Both the position numbers and the translations under genes were made by a program. From Halomonas sp. McH1-25 (GTDB lineage: Bacteria > Pseudomonadota > Gammaproteobacteria > Pseudomonadales > Halomonadaceae): a stretch of 64,000 nucleotides of DNA. Below are positions 10,068-19,628 of the stretch, piece by piece. The notes under the pieces were generated by a model. The model did no database searches. It worked only from the letters and a program-made list of their open reading frames with translations, and was not told the DNA's origin. The stretch is from positions 868,001-932,000 of the forward strand of contig NZ_JAKRFI010000001.1 in assembly GCF_022348165.1 (NCBI RefSeq). The letters run 5' to 3'. Each line of letters begins with the position of its first letter. Positions within the stretch are counted from its first letter, which is position 1.

Positions 10068-10144
10068 GGCTACGTAGCTCAGCTGGTTAGAGCACATCAC
10101 TCATAATGATGGGGTCCCCTGTTCGAATCAGGGCGTAGCCACCA
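10068..10144 (+). tRNA. tRNA-Met, elongator (anticodon CAT)
   Basis: A 77-base cloverleaf. The acceptor arms GGCTACG and CGTAGCC pair with no mismatch, which rules out the initiator tRNA; the discriminator is A and CCA is encoded. The anticodon stem CATCA/TGATG encloses CTCATAA, giving CAT. The body is nearly the same as E. coli elongator tRNA-Met. It has its own promoter and terminator. Confidence 0.96.
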
Positions 10145-10158
10145 CCACGAATTCGAGA

Positions 10159-10195
10159 AAGCCCGTCAGTCCCATAGGAACTGACGGGCTTTTTG
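10159..10195 (+). terminator. Rho-independent terminator after tRNA-Met
   Basis: AAGCCCGTCAGT (10159-10170) pairs perfectly with ACTGACGGGCTT (10180-10191) around a 9-base loop, followed by TTTT and a T-rich stretch. It closes the rightward block and faces the convergent murB. Confidence 0.93.
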
Positions 10196-10240
10196 TTTGT
10201 GTCTGATCGTTTTGAAGACGGCCCAAGACAGATTGTCAGT

Positions 10241-11254
10241 TCAGGCCTCTTTCCCCATGAGTCTGGGCTCACGCTCCAGCGCTACGCCAAAGCGTTCCTC
10301 GACGCTAACCGCTACACGCTCCGCCAGGGCCAGCAACTCCAAGGCACTACCGCCGCCATGATGCACCAGCACCAATGCCTGCCGATCGTGCACCCCCACA
10401 TGGCCGTCGCGCACGCCTTTAAGGCCGCACTGATCGATCAGCCAACCTGCAGCCAGCTTGACCTGTCCTCCGGCCAGCGGAAAGTGCGGCATCTGCGGAT
10501 AATGCGCTAGCAGACGTTGCACCTTGTCGGCATCCACTACAGGGTTCTTGAAGAAACTGCCGGCATTGCCTACCTGTCGAGGATCCGGCAGCTTTTCGCG
10601 ACGAATGGCACTCACCGCGTCGACCACCGTCAGTGCATCCGGACAGGCCTTCGGAATACGCGAGGCCAGATCGCCATAATCGAGCTGTGGCCTCGGCTGG
10701 CGACTGAGACGCAGTACGAGCCGGGTGATGACGACGCGATTTTCCAGTTCGTGCTTGAAGATGCTGTCGCGGTAGCCGAAGGCACATTCGTCCCGATGTA
10801 GTCGACACGCCCTCCCCTCGCTGTCAAGAAAGTGCACTTCCTCGAGAACGTCGGCAAGCTCTACGCCATAGGCGCCTATGTTCTGGATGGGAGCGGCCCC
10901 TGCATGACCGGGAATCAGGGCTAGGTTCTCGGTGCCCCACAGCCCTCGTTCGGCCAGGGCAACGACCAGGCGAGGCCAGTCCATGCCTGCCCCGACATGC
11001 GCTCGGACTTGGTCATGCCCAACCTCCTCCAGGCGAAAGTCACTGAACGTCGGCTGCAGCACCAACCCTGGCAATACGGGGCGAAGCACCAGATTGCTGC
11101 CGCCACCCAGCACGGTCAGGGGCCAGTCGTACTCGGCGGCTTGGCGCAGGGCATGACGAACCTCCGTGAGACTATCGCTGGCCAGGAAGCGTTCGGCCCG
11201 GCATGGCAGACCCAACGTGTTGGCCTGCTGCAGATCGACATCGCGACGCATCAT
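10241..11254 (-). CDS. murB: UDP-N-acetylenolpyruvoylglucosamine reductase
   Basis: MurB reduces UDP-GlcNAc-enolpyruvate to UDP-MurNAc with NADPH and FAD, an early step of peptidoglycan synthesis. The 337-residue protein is the E. coli-type (type I) enzyme. The FAD motif GGGSNLVL lies near residue 51, followed by GAAPIQNIGAYGVEL, and NAGSFFKNP carries the catalytic serine. The start overlaps the stop of the phosphatase gene by 4 bases. It is the last gene of the leftward envelope operon and runs toward the tRNA-Met terminator. Confidence 0.96.
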   Translation of the reverse strand: MMRRDVDLQQANTLGLPCRAERFLASDSLTEVRHALRQAAEYDWPLTVLGGGSNLVLRPVLPGLVLQPTFSDFRLEEVGHDQVRAHVGAGMDWPRLVVALAERGLWGTENLALIPGHAGAAPIQNIGAYGVELADVLEEVHFLDSEGRACRLHRDECAFGYRDSIFKHELENRVVITRLVLRLSRQPRPQLDYGDLASRIPKACPDALTVVDAVSAIRREKLPDPRQVGNAGSFFKNPVVDADKVQRLLAHYPQMPHFPLAGGQVKLAAGWLIDQCGLKGVRDGHVGVHDRQALVLVHHGGGSALELLALAERVAVSVEERFGVALEREPRLMGKEA

Positions 11255-11727
11255 TGGCGGGGCAGCCGCTGACGAAGCTCCTCGATCAGACCTTCACTGG
11301 CCGCCTCGATCAGGTCGAGCACCTCTTCGAACCCCTGCTCTCCCCCATAGTAGGGATCGGGCACGGCGCGATCGTGCTCGCCGGCAAATTCAAGAAACAG
11401 CCCGATATGCGCCTGACAGTCCTTCGGACACGCCTGGCGGATCGCGTCCAGATTGTCATGATCCATGGCCAGAATGTAATCGAAGGTCTGGTAATCGCTG
11501 GGCGCAAGCTGGCGGGCACGCAGTGCAGAAATGTCGAAGCCGCGCCGGCTGGCCGCATCGAGCGCCCGCGGATCGGGCCCCTTGCCGACATGCCAATCAC
11601 CGACGCCGCAGGAATCGACCTCGACGCAATCGGCCAGCCCATGTTTGGCAAGGTGCGCTCGGAACACTCCTTCGGCGGAGGGCGAGCGACAGATATTGCC
11701 AAGGCAGACGAACAGGACGCGCATCAA
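11251..11727 (-). CDS. Low-molecular-weight protein tyrosine phosphatase
   Basis: A 158-residue cytoplasmic phosphatase of the arsenate-reductase fold. The P-loop [11 protein letters not shown] at residues 8-18 holds the nucleophile cysteine and arginine, and DPYYGG near residue 122 holds the general-acid aspartate. Both neighbours overlap it by 4 bases (kdsB before, murB after). The place inside an LPS and peptidoglycan operon suggests control of envelope synthesis or of a tyrosine kinase, but no partner kinase is visible here. The same gene order occurs in Pseudomonas. Confidence 0.92.
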   Translation of the reverse strand: MMRVLFVCLGNICRSPSAEGVFRAHLAKHGLADCVEVDSCGVGDWHVGKGPDPRALDAASRRGFDISALRARQLAPSDYQTFDYILAMDHDNLDAIRQACPKDCQAHIGLFLEFAGEHDRAVPDPYYGGEQGFEEVLDLIEAASEGLIEELRQRLPRQ

Positions 11728-12503
11728 TCGTTCCCTCCCGTTGCAGAATGATCGATAAGCCGGCGCACCCTGGCGAGATCCTCAGGCGTATCCACGCCCG
11801 GCGGGTGCGGCTCGGCACTCAGGGCGACCTGGATGCGGTGCCCCTGGTGCAGGGCACGCAACTGCTCCAGTTGCTCGAGCTGCTCCAGCGGGCTGGGTAA
11901 CCAGCCGACATACTCCGCCAGGAAGCCGGCACGATAAGCATAGAGCCCGACATGACGCAGCCAGGCATCGGTATCGAGCAGTTCCGGTCGCGCCCTGAAG
12001 GCTTCGCGATCCCAAGGGATGGGGGCGCGGGAAAAGTACAATGCGCGCCCATGAACGTCACGTACGACCTTGACCACGTTGGGATTGAACAGCGTATCGA
12101 CATCGCCGATTGGCTCGGCCAGTGTCGCAATCGAGGCGTGTGGATCTGCCTCCAATCGCCTGGCTACTTGATCGATCAAGGTGGCCGGCAACAACGGCTC
12201 GTCGCCCTGGACGTTGATGACGATGGTATCGTCGTCCAGGGCCAGGTGACGGGCCACCTCGGCCAGCCGATCGGTACCGGACGGATGGTCCGCCCGGGTC
12301 AGGATGGCTTCGCCGCCGAATGCCTCGACGGCCTCGACGATACGCGCATCATCGGTTGCCACGACGATACGCGAAGCCCCGCTTTCCTGCGCCCGTTGCC
12401 AGACATGCGCCACCATCGGCCGGCCGCCAATGTCGAGCAACGGCTTGCCGGGCAAACGGCTGGAGCCGTAACGCGCAGGAATGACGACGACGAATCCGCT
12501 CAT
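11724..12503 (-). CDS. kdsB: 3-deoxy-manno-octulosonate cytidylyltransferase
   Basis: KdsB activates Kdo to CMP-Kdo for lipid A core assembly. The 259-residue protein starts with the nucleotide-binding motif [23 protein letters not shown], then has [15 protein letters not shown] and the C-terminal [12 protein letters not shown]. Start 12503 overlaps the ycaR stop by 4 bases; an upstream in-frame ATG would overlap ycaR widely and adds non-family sequence. Confidence 0.97.
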   Translation of the reverse strand: MSGFVVVIPARYGSSRLPGKPLLDIGGRPMVAHVWQRAQESGASRIVVATDDARIVEAVEAFGGEAILTRADHPSGTDRLAEVARHLALDDDTIVINVQGDEPLLPATLIDQVARRLEADPHASIATLAEPIGDVDTLFNPNVVKVVRDVHGRALYFSRAPIPWDREAFRARPELLDTDAWLRHVGLYAYRAGFLAEYVGWLPSPLEQLEQLEQLRALHQGHRIQVALSAEPHPPGVDTPEDLARVRRLIDHSATGGND

Positions 12504-12733
12504 GACAACGGGTTTCCCAACCCCGGCTCGCCCGGCGAGCGCCCCGGTGAACTCTTCAGCTTCTCGTCGGCGTCCATGGTCCGGGCCTCCTCCTCGAGCA
12601 TTACGGGAATATCGTCGCGAATGGGATAGGCGAGGCCGTCGAAGTGGCATTTGAGCTCGCCGCGTTCACGGTCGTACTTGAGCTTGCCCTGACACAGCGG
12701 GCAAACCAGCATGGCCAACAATTCCTTATCCAT
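12500..12733 (-). CDS. ycaR: Trm112/UPF0434-family zinc-ribbon protein YcaR
   Basis: A 77-residue small protein of the YcaR family, related to Trm112, the zinc-binding activator of methyltransferases. It opens with [18 protein letters not shown] and continues with [21 protein letters not shown]. Only one CxxC pair and a single later cysteine remain, so zinc binding is uncertain. It overlaps lpxK by 8 bases and kdsB by 4. The lpxK-ycaR-kdsB order is shared with E. coli. Its molecular role is not established. Confidence 0.93.
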   Translation of the reverse strand: MDKELLAMLVCPLCQGKLKYDRERGELKCHFDGLAYPIRDDIPVMLEEEARTMDADEKLKSSPGRSPGEPGLGNPLS

Positions 12734-13739
12734 CGTGTACCTCACGTTGCGCGGATCTAAGCGCCTCGAGCCGCTGGCCAAGCCAGTCGATGAAGGCCGG
12801 CTCGGGACGGGCTTCGACATCCAACGCCCAGCATCGCTCGTTGGCGAATGGGCGACATTTCACGGCGTCCTTGGCCGTCATGACGACAGGACGGTTATCG
12901 GTAAAGCGTAAATCGCTGGCGGAAAAGCGATGATGGTCCGGTAACGGATGGGCATCGAATTCCACCTTCAGCGCCGACAACGTGGCGAAGAAGCGCGACG
13001 GATGGCCGATTCCGGCCAGCGCATGGACACGGCCGGAAAAAGGCAGTCTTTCGGCCGGATAGCAAGCCCCGTCGGTAAGATGGCGCCAGTGCGACGGCTG
13101 CAGATGCATGCGGTAGCCATCGACAGGCAGCGCACCGGAGGCCTCCCCATTGACGATCACGGCATCGACGCTGGTGAGTCTCGTGGTCGGTTCGCGCAGC
13201 GGCCCGGCCGGGAGGCAGCGCCCATTGCCGAAGCCACGCTGACCGTCGACCACCACCAGCTCGATGTCCCGCCCCAGCGCCAGATGCTGTAAACCGTCAT
13301 CCGAAATCAGGACGTCGCAGCCGGCATCGATCAGGCGTCTCGCCCCGCGCGGCCGATCGGGATCGACAACCACGGGCAGCCCCGTCTGCTGCGCCAGCAT
13401 GAGCGGCTCGTCACCGGCATGTGCCACCTCGGCATCGTCATTGACATAGAAAGGATAGCCTGGCGCTTGCCCACCGTAGCCGCGCGAGACGATGCCCGGG
13501 CGCCAGCCGCACTCACGCAGCCAACGCCCTAGCCAAGCCACCAATGGCGACTTGCCGGTTCCTCCCAGGGTGATGTTGCCGACCACGATGACCGGAACGG
13601 GCGCCTGCCAGACTGGCTTGCGACCGTCGCGGTAAGCCGCATCGCGACGCGCGACTGCGCCACGGTAAAGATGCTCGAGGGGGCGCAGTGCATGAAGCCA
13701 AGCGGCATCGCGATACCAGGCATCTATCCAGCGGCTCAC
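12726..13739 (-). CDS. lpxK: Tetraacyldisaccharide 4'-kinase
   Basis: LpxK phosphorylates the 4' position of the lipid A disaccharide at the inner membrane. The 337-residue protein has an N-terminal amphipathic helix (WLHALRPLEHLYRG), the P-loop VVGNITLGGTGKSPL near residues 52-66, and DVLISDDGLQHLALGRD near residues 137-153. It overlaps msbA by 4 bases, so the next enzyme and the lipid A flippase are translated together. Confidence 0.97.
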   Translation of the reverse strand: MSRWIDAWYRDAAWLHALRPLEHLYRGAVARRDAAYRDGRKPVWQAPVPVIVVGNITLGGTGKSPLVAWLGRWLRECGWRPGIVSRGYGGQAPGYPFYVNDDAEVAHAGDEPLMLAQQTGLPVVVDPDRPRGARRLIDAGCDVLISDDGLQHLALGRDIELVVVDGQRGFGNGRCLPAGPLREPTTRLTSVDAVIVNGEASGALPVDGYRMHLQPSHWRHLTDGACYPAERLPFSGRVHALAGIGHPSRFFATLSALKVEFDAHPLPDHHRFSASDLRFTDNRPVVMTAKDAVKCRPFANERCWALDVEARPEPAFIDWLGQRLEALRSAQREVHDG

Positions 13740-15478
13740 GCGGTAGCCTCCTGAAACTGAAGCTGATACAGCGCGGCATAGGCGCCCTCGCGTTCGAGCA
13801 ATGAGGCATGAGTGCCACTTTCCACGATGTGTCCCTGTTCCATGACCAGGATCCGGTCGGCACGTTCGATGGTCGACAGTCGATGGGCAATCACGAAAGT
13901 CGTGCGCCCGCGACAGACTTCTTCGAGCGCTTTCTGAATATAGCGTTCGGACTCGGTATCCAGCGCCGAGGTGGCTTCATCGAGCACCAGAATCGGCGCA
14001 TCTTTGAAGATGGCTCTGGCAATTGCCAGGCGCTGGCGCTGGCCGCCCGAAAGCATGACGCCATTGTCACCGATAACGGTATCGAAGCCGTTGGGCAGGC
14101 GCTCGATGAACTCGCTGGCGTAGGCCGAGCGTGCTGCCGCCTCGATGCGTTCACGGCTGGCTCCCGGCACGCCATAGGCGATGTTGTCGGCAATCGTGGC
14201 ATTGAATAGCGTCACTTGCTGAGAGACCAGCGCGATCTGTTGACGCAGCGGCGACAGTCGATACTCGTCGATATCGACGCCATCGATGGATACGCGTCCC
14301 GCCGTTGGATGATAAAAGCGCGGCAATAGCCCCACGAGGGTCGACTTACCACTGCCGGAGCGTCCCACGATGGCGATCATCTCGCCCGGTTCGACGTTGA
14401 GGTCGATTCCCTTGAGCACCTCGGGCTGGTCGTCTCCATAAGAAAAGCGCACACCTTCGAAAGCTACGCGTCCCTTCAGCCCGTCGGGCACGCGCGTACC
14501 TTCGTCCTTTTCGCAAGGCACCTCGAGCAGGCCGAACAACTCCTGCGAGGCGGCCAGGCCTTTCTGGATTTCGCCGTTGATCTCGGTCAGTTGCTTGACT
14601 GGCTTGGCCATCATCGATGCCGCCGTAATGAAGGCCACGAATTCGCCAGCGGTCATGTTGGCCATCAGTTCCGGCGCCATGGCCAGCCACACCAGGCCGG
14701 CCAACGCCACGGCAATCAGCAATTGGATGATCGGTGTACTGGTGGCCTTGGTCAGCGCCTCTTTCATGCTCTGTTCGCGGTTGTAATTGCTGGCCTTGGC
14801 AAAGCGGCGCTTCTCGTACTCCTCGGCGCCGTGGGTGCGCACCACGCGATACCCCGTCAAGGCTTCCGAAGCGACATGAGTCACATCGCCCATCGACGTC
14901 TGGATGCGTCGCGACAGCTTGCGAAAGCGCTTGCTGGCGACACTCACCACCCAGCCGATCAGTGGCGTCACGGTCAGGAAAACCAGCGTCAACAGCCAGT
15001 TGGTCCACAGCAGATAACTAAGCAGTCCAATGACGAACAGCCCCTCGCGCAGCAGGATGGTAATCGCCTTGGTCGCCGCCCCCGTCACCTGCTCGACATG
15101 ATAGGTGACCCGGGAAATCAGGTGTCCGCTGGAGTGCGAGTCGAAGAACTTGCCCGACAAATGCAGCATGTGATTGAACACTTCACAACGCAGGTCGTGC
15201 ACCACGTTGCGCGCCACGTTGCTCATGCAATAGGTCCCCAGGAAGGTACCCACGCCACGCGCGGCGAACATGCCGATCACGAACAGCGGCAGGAACAGAC
15301 GAAAGTCGGCATCGGGATTCTGGATGCCATTGATCAGGCGTTTCATCATCTCGGCCAATGCCGTACTCGAGGCCGCATAGATGGCATAACCTACGATCGC
15401 CGCAATAAACCATTTCCAGTACGGCTTCACATAGCCAAGCAGGCGACGATAGAGAGTCCAGCTGGTTGCTTGGGTCAC
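13736..15478 (-). CDS. msbA: Lipid A export ATP-binding/permease protein MsbA
   Basis: MsbA flips lipid A-core across the inner membrane using ATP. The 580-residue half-transporter has an N-terminal six-helix membrane domain (residues about 1-320) and a C-terminal ATPase domain. The latter carries Walker A GRSGSGKST, signature LSGGQRQRLAIARA, Walker B ILVLDEATSALD and the switch histidine in IAHRLSTI. Length equals E. coli MsbA. It overlaps exbD (upstream) and lpxK (downstream) by 4 bases each. Confidence 0.97.
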   Translation of the reverse strand: MTQATSWTLYRRLLGYVKPYWKWFIAAIVGYAIYAASSTALAEMMKRLINGIQNPDADFRLFLPLFVIGMFAARGVGTFLGTYCMSNVARNVVHDLRCEVFNHMLHLSGKFFDSHSSGHLISRVTYHVEQVTGAATKAITILLREGLFVIGLLSYLLWTNWLLTLVFLTVTPLIGWVVSVASKRFRKLSRRIQTSMGDVTHVASEALTGYRVVRTHGAEEYEKRRFAKASNYNREQSMKEALTKATSTPIIQLLIAVALAGLVWLAMAPELMANMTAGEFVAFITAASMMAKPVKQLTEINGEIQKGLAASQELFGLLEVPCEKDEGTRVPDGLKGRVAFEGVRFSYGDDQPEVLKGIDLNVEPGEMIAIVGRSGSGKSTLVGLLPRFYHPTAGRVSIDGVDIDEYRLSPLRQQIALVSQQVTLFNATIADNIAYGVPGASRERIEAAARSAYASEFIERLPNGFDTVIGDNGVMLSGGQRQRLAIARAIFKDAPILVLDEATSALDTESERYIQKALEEVCRGRTTFVIAHRLSTIERADRILVMEQGHIVESGTHASLLEREGAYAALYQLQFQEATA

Positions 15479-15906
15479 GGCGACTCCACTCGGTCATGAA
15501 TTTGTGCGCCCTGCCGGGTGGCGATACGTATGCGCTGGATGCCCAGCAAGGCCGCCTGGTCGAGGGCGGCCACTACATCGGCATGGGTCGCGGTCGCATC
15601 GGCCTCGATCACCAGACCACGCTCACGGGCCGTCTCGACGCGATTGGCCAACGCCTCATGCAGCGCCTCGACCGATGCCAGGGATTGCTCGCCCATGCGA
15701 TAGCCCCCCGTGGCACTCACCGACAGCGTGACCGGCCCTTCCTCGACCGGCGCGCCGGACTGACTCACAGGCAGGGTCAGCTCCAGCGCCTGTCGCGTTT
15801 CGAACGTGGTCGATACCATGAAGAAGATCAACAGCAGAAACACCACATCGATGAGCGGCGTCAGGTTGACTTCGACCGGATCGCGACGCGGCCGAGCGAA
15901 CTTCAT
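15475..15906 (-). CDS. exbD: ExbD/TolR-family biopolymer transport protein
   Basis: A 143-residue inner-membrane protein with one N-terminal transmembrane helix carrying the essential aspartate in NLTPLIDVVFLLLIFFMV, and a periplasmic domain. With the ExbB/TolQ partner it forms a proton-driven motor. The start at 15906 makes an ATGA overlap with the exbB-like gene; an ATG five codons upstream is possible. TonB or TolA is not encoded nearby, so whether it serves TonB transport or another process is open. Its position before msbA is the same as in Pseudomonas-type clusters near lpxK. Confidence 0.93.
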   Translation of the reverse strand: MKFARPRRDPVEVNLTPLIDVVFLLLIFFMVSTTFETRQALELTLPVSQSGAPVEEGPVTLSVSATGGYRMGEQSLASVEALHEALANRVETARERGLVIEADATATHADVVAALDQAALLGIQRIRIATRQGAQIHDRVESP

Positions 15907-16571
15907 GTCCGCGTCTCCCACGCCGCGCGCCCCTGGACATCGCGGCGTTCGGCCAGGGTCAACTCACCGTGATGGTGCGCCAGATATTCGACCACCTGTC
16001 CCGCCTGTTCCTCCATACGCACCGTCAGCTCCTCCACCCGGCGCTGGAAGTAGCGATGGAACATCAACGCCGGAATCGCCACGCTCAGGCCAGCGGCAGT
16101 GGTTACCAGCGCCTGGGAGATACCACCGGCGAGATCGGCGGTCCGCTCGACACCATTGGCGGCTACGATGACGGCGAAGACCTGGATCATGCCCACGACG
16201 GTTCCCAGCAGGCCGATCAGTGGCGTGATCGAAGCGATGGTGCCCAAGGGATTGAGGTAACGCTCCATATCGTGGATCACCGCCGTTGCGGCTTCCTGTA
16301 GACGCGAGCGGACCTGCTCATGCCCCAACCGGACGTTGCGCAACCCAGCTGCCAGGATCGAGCCCAGTGGGGAATGATTTTCCAGCCAGTTGAGATTGAC
16401 CTGCCCCTTGTGGATCAGCTCGCACACCTGCTCGCCCAGCCCCGGCGGCGCAATGCGCGATACGCGCAGACTCCACAAGCGTTCGATGATGATGGCCGTG
16501 GCCACCAATGAGCAGCCCAGGATAGGCAGCATCAACAGCCCGCCAGCCACCAAAGCGTCGAGCACGCCCAT
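15903..16571 (-). CDS. exbB: MotA/TolQ/ExbB-family proton channel protein
   Basis: A 222-residue inner-membrane protein with three predicted helices: one near residues 10-30 and a pair around 120-185 containing GTIASITPLIGLLGTVVGMI and GISQALVTTAAGLSVAIP. These are hallmarks of the MotA/TolQ/ExbB family. It pairs with the overlapping ExbD/TolR gene. It follows comEC by 64 bases on the same strand and starts the run of overlapping genes ending at murB. Confidence 0.93.
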   Translation of the reverse strand: MGVLDALVAGGLLMLPILGCSLVATAIIIERLWSLRVSRIAPPGLGEQVCELIHKGQVNLNWLENHSPLGSILAAGLRNVRLGHEQVRSRLQEAATAVIHDMERYLNPLGTIASITPLIGLLGTVVGMIQVFAVIVAANGVERTADLAGGISQALVTTAAGLSVAIPALMFHRYFQRRVEELTVRMEEQAGQVVEYLAHHHGELTLAERRDVQGRAAWETRT

Positions 16572-16635
16572 TCGTCATGTCTCCCGATCAGTCGGTCCGG
16601 CCTGCATCACAGCGTCAGCCATCGATGAGAGGCCT

Positions 16636-18942
16636 TCAAGGTGGCGATTCTATCGCATGGCAGGCACGACCGACACCGCTGCCCAGGTCGGAAAGCGTGC
16701 GTTGCGGTACCACTTCGATGCCATGCGACCCGCCAAGCGTGAACGTCAGCGCCCCGTCATAGGCCGTGTTCCACATACAACTGCCGGCACGGCGAAAGCG
16801 CCTGACGACCTCGTCATGGGGATGGCCGTGCGGGTTGCCGCGCCCTGCACTGAATAGCACCGTCGCTGGCCGGGTGGCCGACACCCAGGCAGGCGACGAG
16901 CTGGTGCGACTGCCATGATGCCCGGCGACGAGGACATCCACCTCGCTACCCAGGCGGGCGAGCAGGGCCGCCTCGACCTCGGCACCAGCATCCCCCGTGA
17001 TCATTAGCCGCTGCTCTCCGGCACTCACCAGCAGCACGCAGGAGCGGTCGTTATCCGCTAGCGTCGCCGGGTTGGTACGCGGCCAGAGAAAGCGAAATTC
17101 GACACCATCCCACTGCCAGCGCTGACCGGCACGACACGGCGTGACCGGTACCTTCAGCGATTCGACCCCCGGCGACCACCAGCGAGCCACAACGTGGTCT
17201 TGGCGCAGGGCAGCGATACCGCCGGCATGATCCATGTCGGCATGGCTGACGATGACGCCATCGAAGCGCTGCCCGGCCGGCCAGAGCGTGGTCAGCGGCA
17301 TGAAGCCGGAACCGAAGCGTGGTCCGGTGTCGTAGAGCAGGCGATGGTGGGCGGTCTGCAATTCGATCAACTGGCCCTGGCCGACGTCGTACAAGCGTAC
17401 GTTGAGTGTTCCCTCGGGCAGACTGGGAGGCACCAGGACTACTCCCAGCAAGGCCAGCAGGGCGCTACCTACCCAACGCGGCGCTACGCTTAGCCCCGGC
17501 AAAGCCCAAAGCAGCGTCAGGGAAGCCAACACCAGCGCCAGGGGCAGCGTCTGCCAGGCCGCTGGCTGCCATAACGGCGCCACGTCTACCGCAACCGACA
17601 GCATTGTATGGACGCCCTGCGCCAGCCAACCGAACAGCGTCCAGCAGATTTCCGCCAATGGAGGCCACCATGCCAACAGCCAACCTGTCAGCCCCAGCGG
17701 CACCATGACACTACCCACCAATGGTACCGCAACGAGATTGATCAGCGGCGCCACCGGCGCCAGGCGATCGAATGCAACCAGCACGGCAGCCGCCATCAGC
17801 GGCGCCAACAGGCACTGGGTACGCAGCAGCGCCCATAGCCAGCCGCCCGCGCCGCGCGGCCTCGACCGCCCCTGCCAAGCCAGTATCAACAATCCCACGG
17901 CGATAAAGGACAGCCACAGACCCGGTCGCCACAACGCAAGCGGGTCGACCAACAACACGATCGCCAGAGCCAGCCACCATCCCTGCCAAGGTCCAGGCGC
18001 ATGCCGGCCACTGGCTACCCACAATCCGACCAGCGTCATGATCATGGCACGCATGGCCGGCGGTTCGAGACCGGCCAGCCAGGCGTAACCCGCCGCCGCC
18101 CCGGCGGCACTCCACCAGGGCCAGGTGGCCATGCGCCAGCGGCGGGGCATGGTCAGTCGCGCTAAACCTCGCGCCAGGAACAACACGAAAGTGGCCGCCA
18201 AGCCAACATGCAGGCCGGAAATCACCATCAGATGGGTCGTCCCGCTGGCATTGAGCAGCGTCCAGTCGCTATCCTCGAGTCGCTCACCGGCGCCCAGCGT
18301 CAGCGCTGCCAACCACCGGCGAGCCACGCCTTCCTGCGTATGCGCCTCGAGAAATTCGAGTGCCCGTTCGCGCAGGCCCGGACTGGCATCGACCAGGCGC
18401 TGCGGCGGCGGCGCGTTACGAACGTAACCGGTGGCATCGATGCCTTCGCGCCACAGCCAGGCGCCATAATCGAAGGTATCCGGATTGGCGAACCCGGCCG
18501 GTGGGCGCATACGCAGCGTCAGTGACCAGCGTTCGCCCACTGCCAGAGACGGTGCGTCATACCAACTGACCCTGACATGCCTCAACCGCTCGCAGGGAAG
18601 GCGTCCGGCCTCCAGCGGCCGACAGGACGCGACGGCAACACGCACGCGCACAAAGCGCCCCTCGTCGCTCAGCGACAGGATACGCCCTGTCACGGCCAGA
18701 TCCGCACTTGCCAGCCCAGCGGGCAGCGCGGCACCACGCGCCATCAATACCTGGCCAGCGCAGAAGGCCGCGACAACGATCAATGCCACGGCAAGATAGC
18801 GCGAAGCCGCCAGGCAAATCAGTAGCGCTATCGCCACTGCGCCGAAGGCGCCGGCCAGCGTCCAGGCGCCCAGACAAGCACCGAGCAGTGCCGCAACGGC
18901 CAGCGGCGCGGCCACCCCCATAGGCCTCCTTCCTTGTCGCAT
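16636..18942 (-). CDS. comEC: DNA internalisation competence protein ComEC/Rec2
   Basis: ComEC forms the inner-membrane channel for single-stranded DNA uptake during natural transformation. The 768-residue protein has N-terminal membrane helices, an OB-like domain (residues about 60-170), a central Competence domain with many helices and the LMVISGLHVGLAATF motif, and a C-terminal metallo-beta-lactamase domain. The lactamase domain contains VSHADMDHAGG and VAGHHGSRTSSS. Family length is full and no frame break is seen. A start seven codons later (second ATG) is also possible. No other competence genes are present in the window. Confidence 0.94.
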   Translation of the reverse strand: MRQGRRPMGVAAPLAVAALLGACLGAWTLAGAFGAVAIALLICLAASRYLAVALIVVAAFCAGQVLMARGAALPAGLASADLAVTGRILSLSDEGRFVRVRVAVASCRPLEAGRLPCERLRHVRVSWYDAPSLAVGERWSLTLRMRPPAGFANPDTFDYGAWLWREGIDATGYVRNAPPPQRLVDASPGLRERALEFLEAHTQEGVARRWLAALTLGAGERLEDSDWTLLNASGTTHLMVISGLHVGLAATFVLFLARGLARLTMPRRWRMATWPWWSAAGAAAGYAWLAGLEPPAMRAMIMTLVGLWVASGRHAPGPWQGWWLALAIVLLVDPLALWRPGLWLSFIAVGLLILAWQGRSRPRGAGGWLWALLRTQCLLAPLMAAAVLVAFDRLAPVAPLINLVAVPLVGSVMVPLGLTGWLLAWWPPLAEICWTLFGWLAQGVHTMLSVAVDVAPLWQPAAWQTLPLALVLASLTLLWALPGLSVAPRWVGSALLALLGVVLVPPSLPEGTLNVRLYDVGQGQLIELQTAHHRLLYDTGPRFGSGFMPLTTLWPAGQRFDGVIVSHADMDHAGGIAALRQDHVVARWWSPGVESLKVPVTPCRAGQRWQWDGVEFRFLWPRTNPATLADNDRSCVLLVSAGEQRLMITGDAGAEVEAALLARLGSEVDVLVAGHHGSRTSSSPAWVSATRPATVLFSAGRGNPHGHPHDEVVRRFRRAGSCMWNTAYDGALTFTLGGSHGIEVVPQRTLSDLGSGVGRACHAIESPP

Positions 18943-19013
18943 GACAGGCCGGCCGTGGCACGATGGCGGCCATGTGTGGATAATGATGCGGATTCGAACC
19001 AGCGAGCCACGCC

Positions 19014-19619
19014 ATGCCGCGCCGTCTTATCCAGCGCTACATGCCTCACCCGGACACTTTGAAGCGCACCCGCTCGCTGCGCTTCATCAGCCATATCGTT
19101 GGCGATGCTTCGCTGTGGGTGCTCACCCGTCGCTCGGTGGGCAACGCCTTCATGGTCGGCCTGTTCTGTGCCCTGCTGCCGATTCCCTTCCAGATGCTAT
19201 TGGCGGCTTTCGGCGCCTGGTTGCTGCGTTGCAACCTGCCACTGTCGGTCGGCCTCGTCTGGCTGACCAATCCACTGACGATGCCGCCGATCTTCTACTG
19301 CAACTACCGGATCGGCGCCTGGCTGCTCGACACCCCGGCGAGTCATGTGCCGGATCGGATCAGCACCCAGTGGATCGCCGAGCGCATGATGGAAGCCTTA
19401 CCGGCCTTATTGCTCGGCTCGTTGGTTTCCGCCGTCGTTCTCGGCCTGGCCGGCAATGCACTGATCCGCCTGATCTGGCGCTGGAATGTTTCGCGCAGCT
19501 GGCGCCGCCGGGCACGTTGTCGTCGCCAGGCCCGCAAGCAACCGCCACCTCCTTCCGACACCGACCCGGTCAGCGAACCGCCTGCCCCGGCGGCCGACAC
19601 CGACCGCCCGGAGCCGTGA
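19014..19619 (+). CDS. DUF2062 membrane protein
   Basis: A 201-residue protein with two or three hydrophobic segments: AFMVGLFCALLPIPFQMLLAAF, then LSVGLVWLTNPLTMPPIFY and a later segment near residue 135. These carry the conserved P-x-Q and TNP motifs of the DUF2062 family. The C-terminus is basic, then Pro- and Asp-rich, and probably cytoplasmic. It is transcribed divergently from comEC and convergently to lolD. The function of the family is not known to me; in Pseudomonas it occupies the same position. Confidence 0.85.
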   Translation: MPRRLIQRYMPHPDTLKRTRSLRFISHIVGDASLWVLTRRSVGNAFMVGLFCALLPIPFQMLLAAFGAWLLRCNLPLSVGLVWLTNPLTMPPIFYCNYRIGAWLLDTPASHVPDRISTQWIAERMMEALPALLLGSLVSAVVLGLAGNALIRLIWRWNVSRSWRRRARCRRQARKQPPPPSDTDPVSEPPAPAADTDRPEP

Positions 19620-19628
19620 GGAACCCGC

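Noticed and set aside
11794-12130. Apparent repeat of Gln-Leu-Glu units at the KdsB C-terminal half
   Set aside because: A short run of similar codons within an intact gene ([14 protein letters not shown]), not a separate repeat element.
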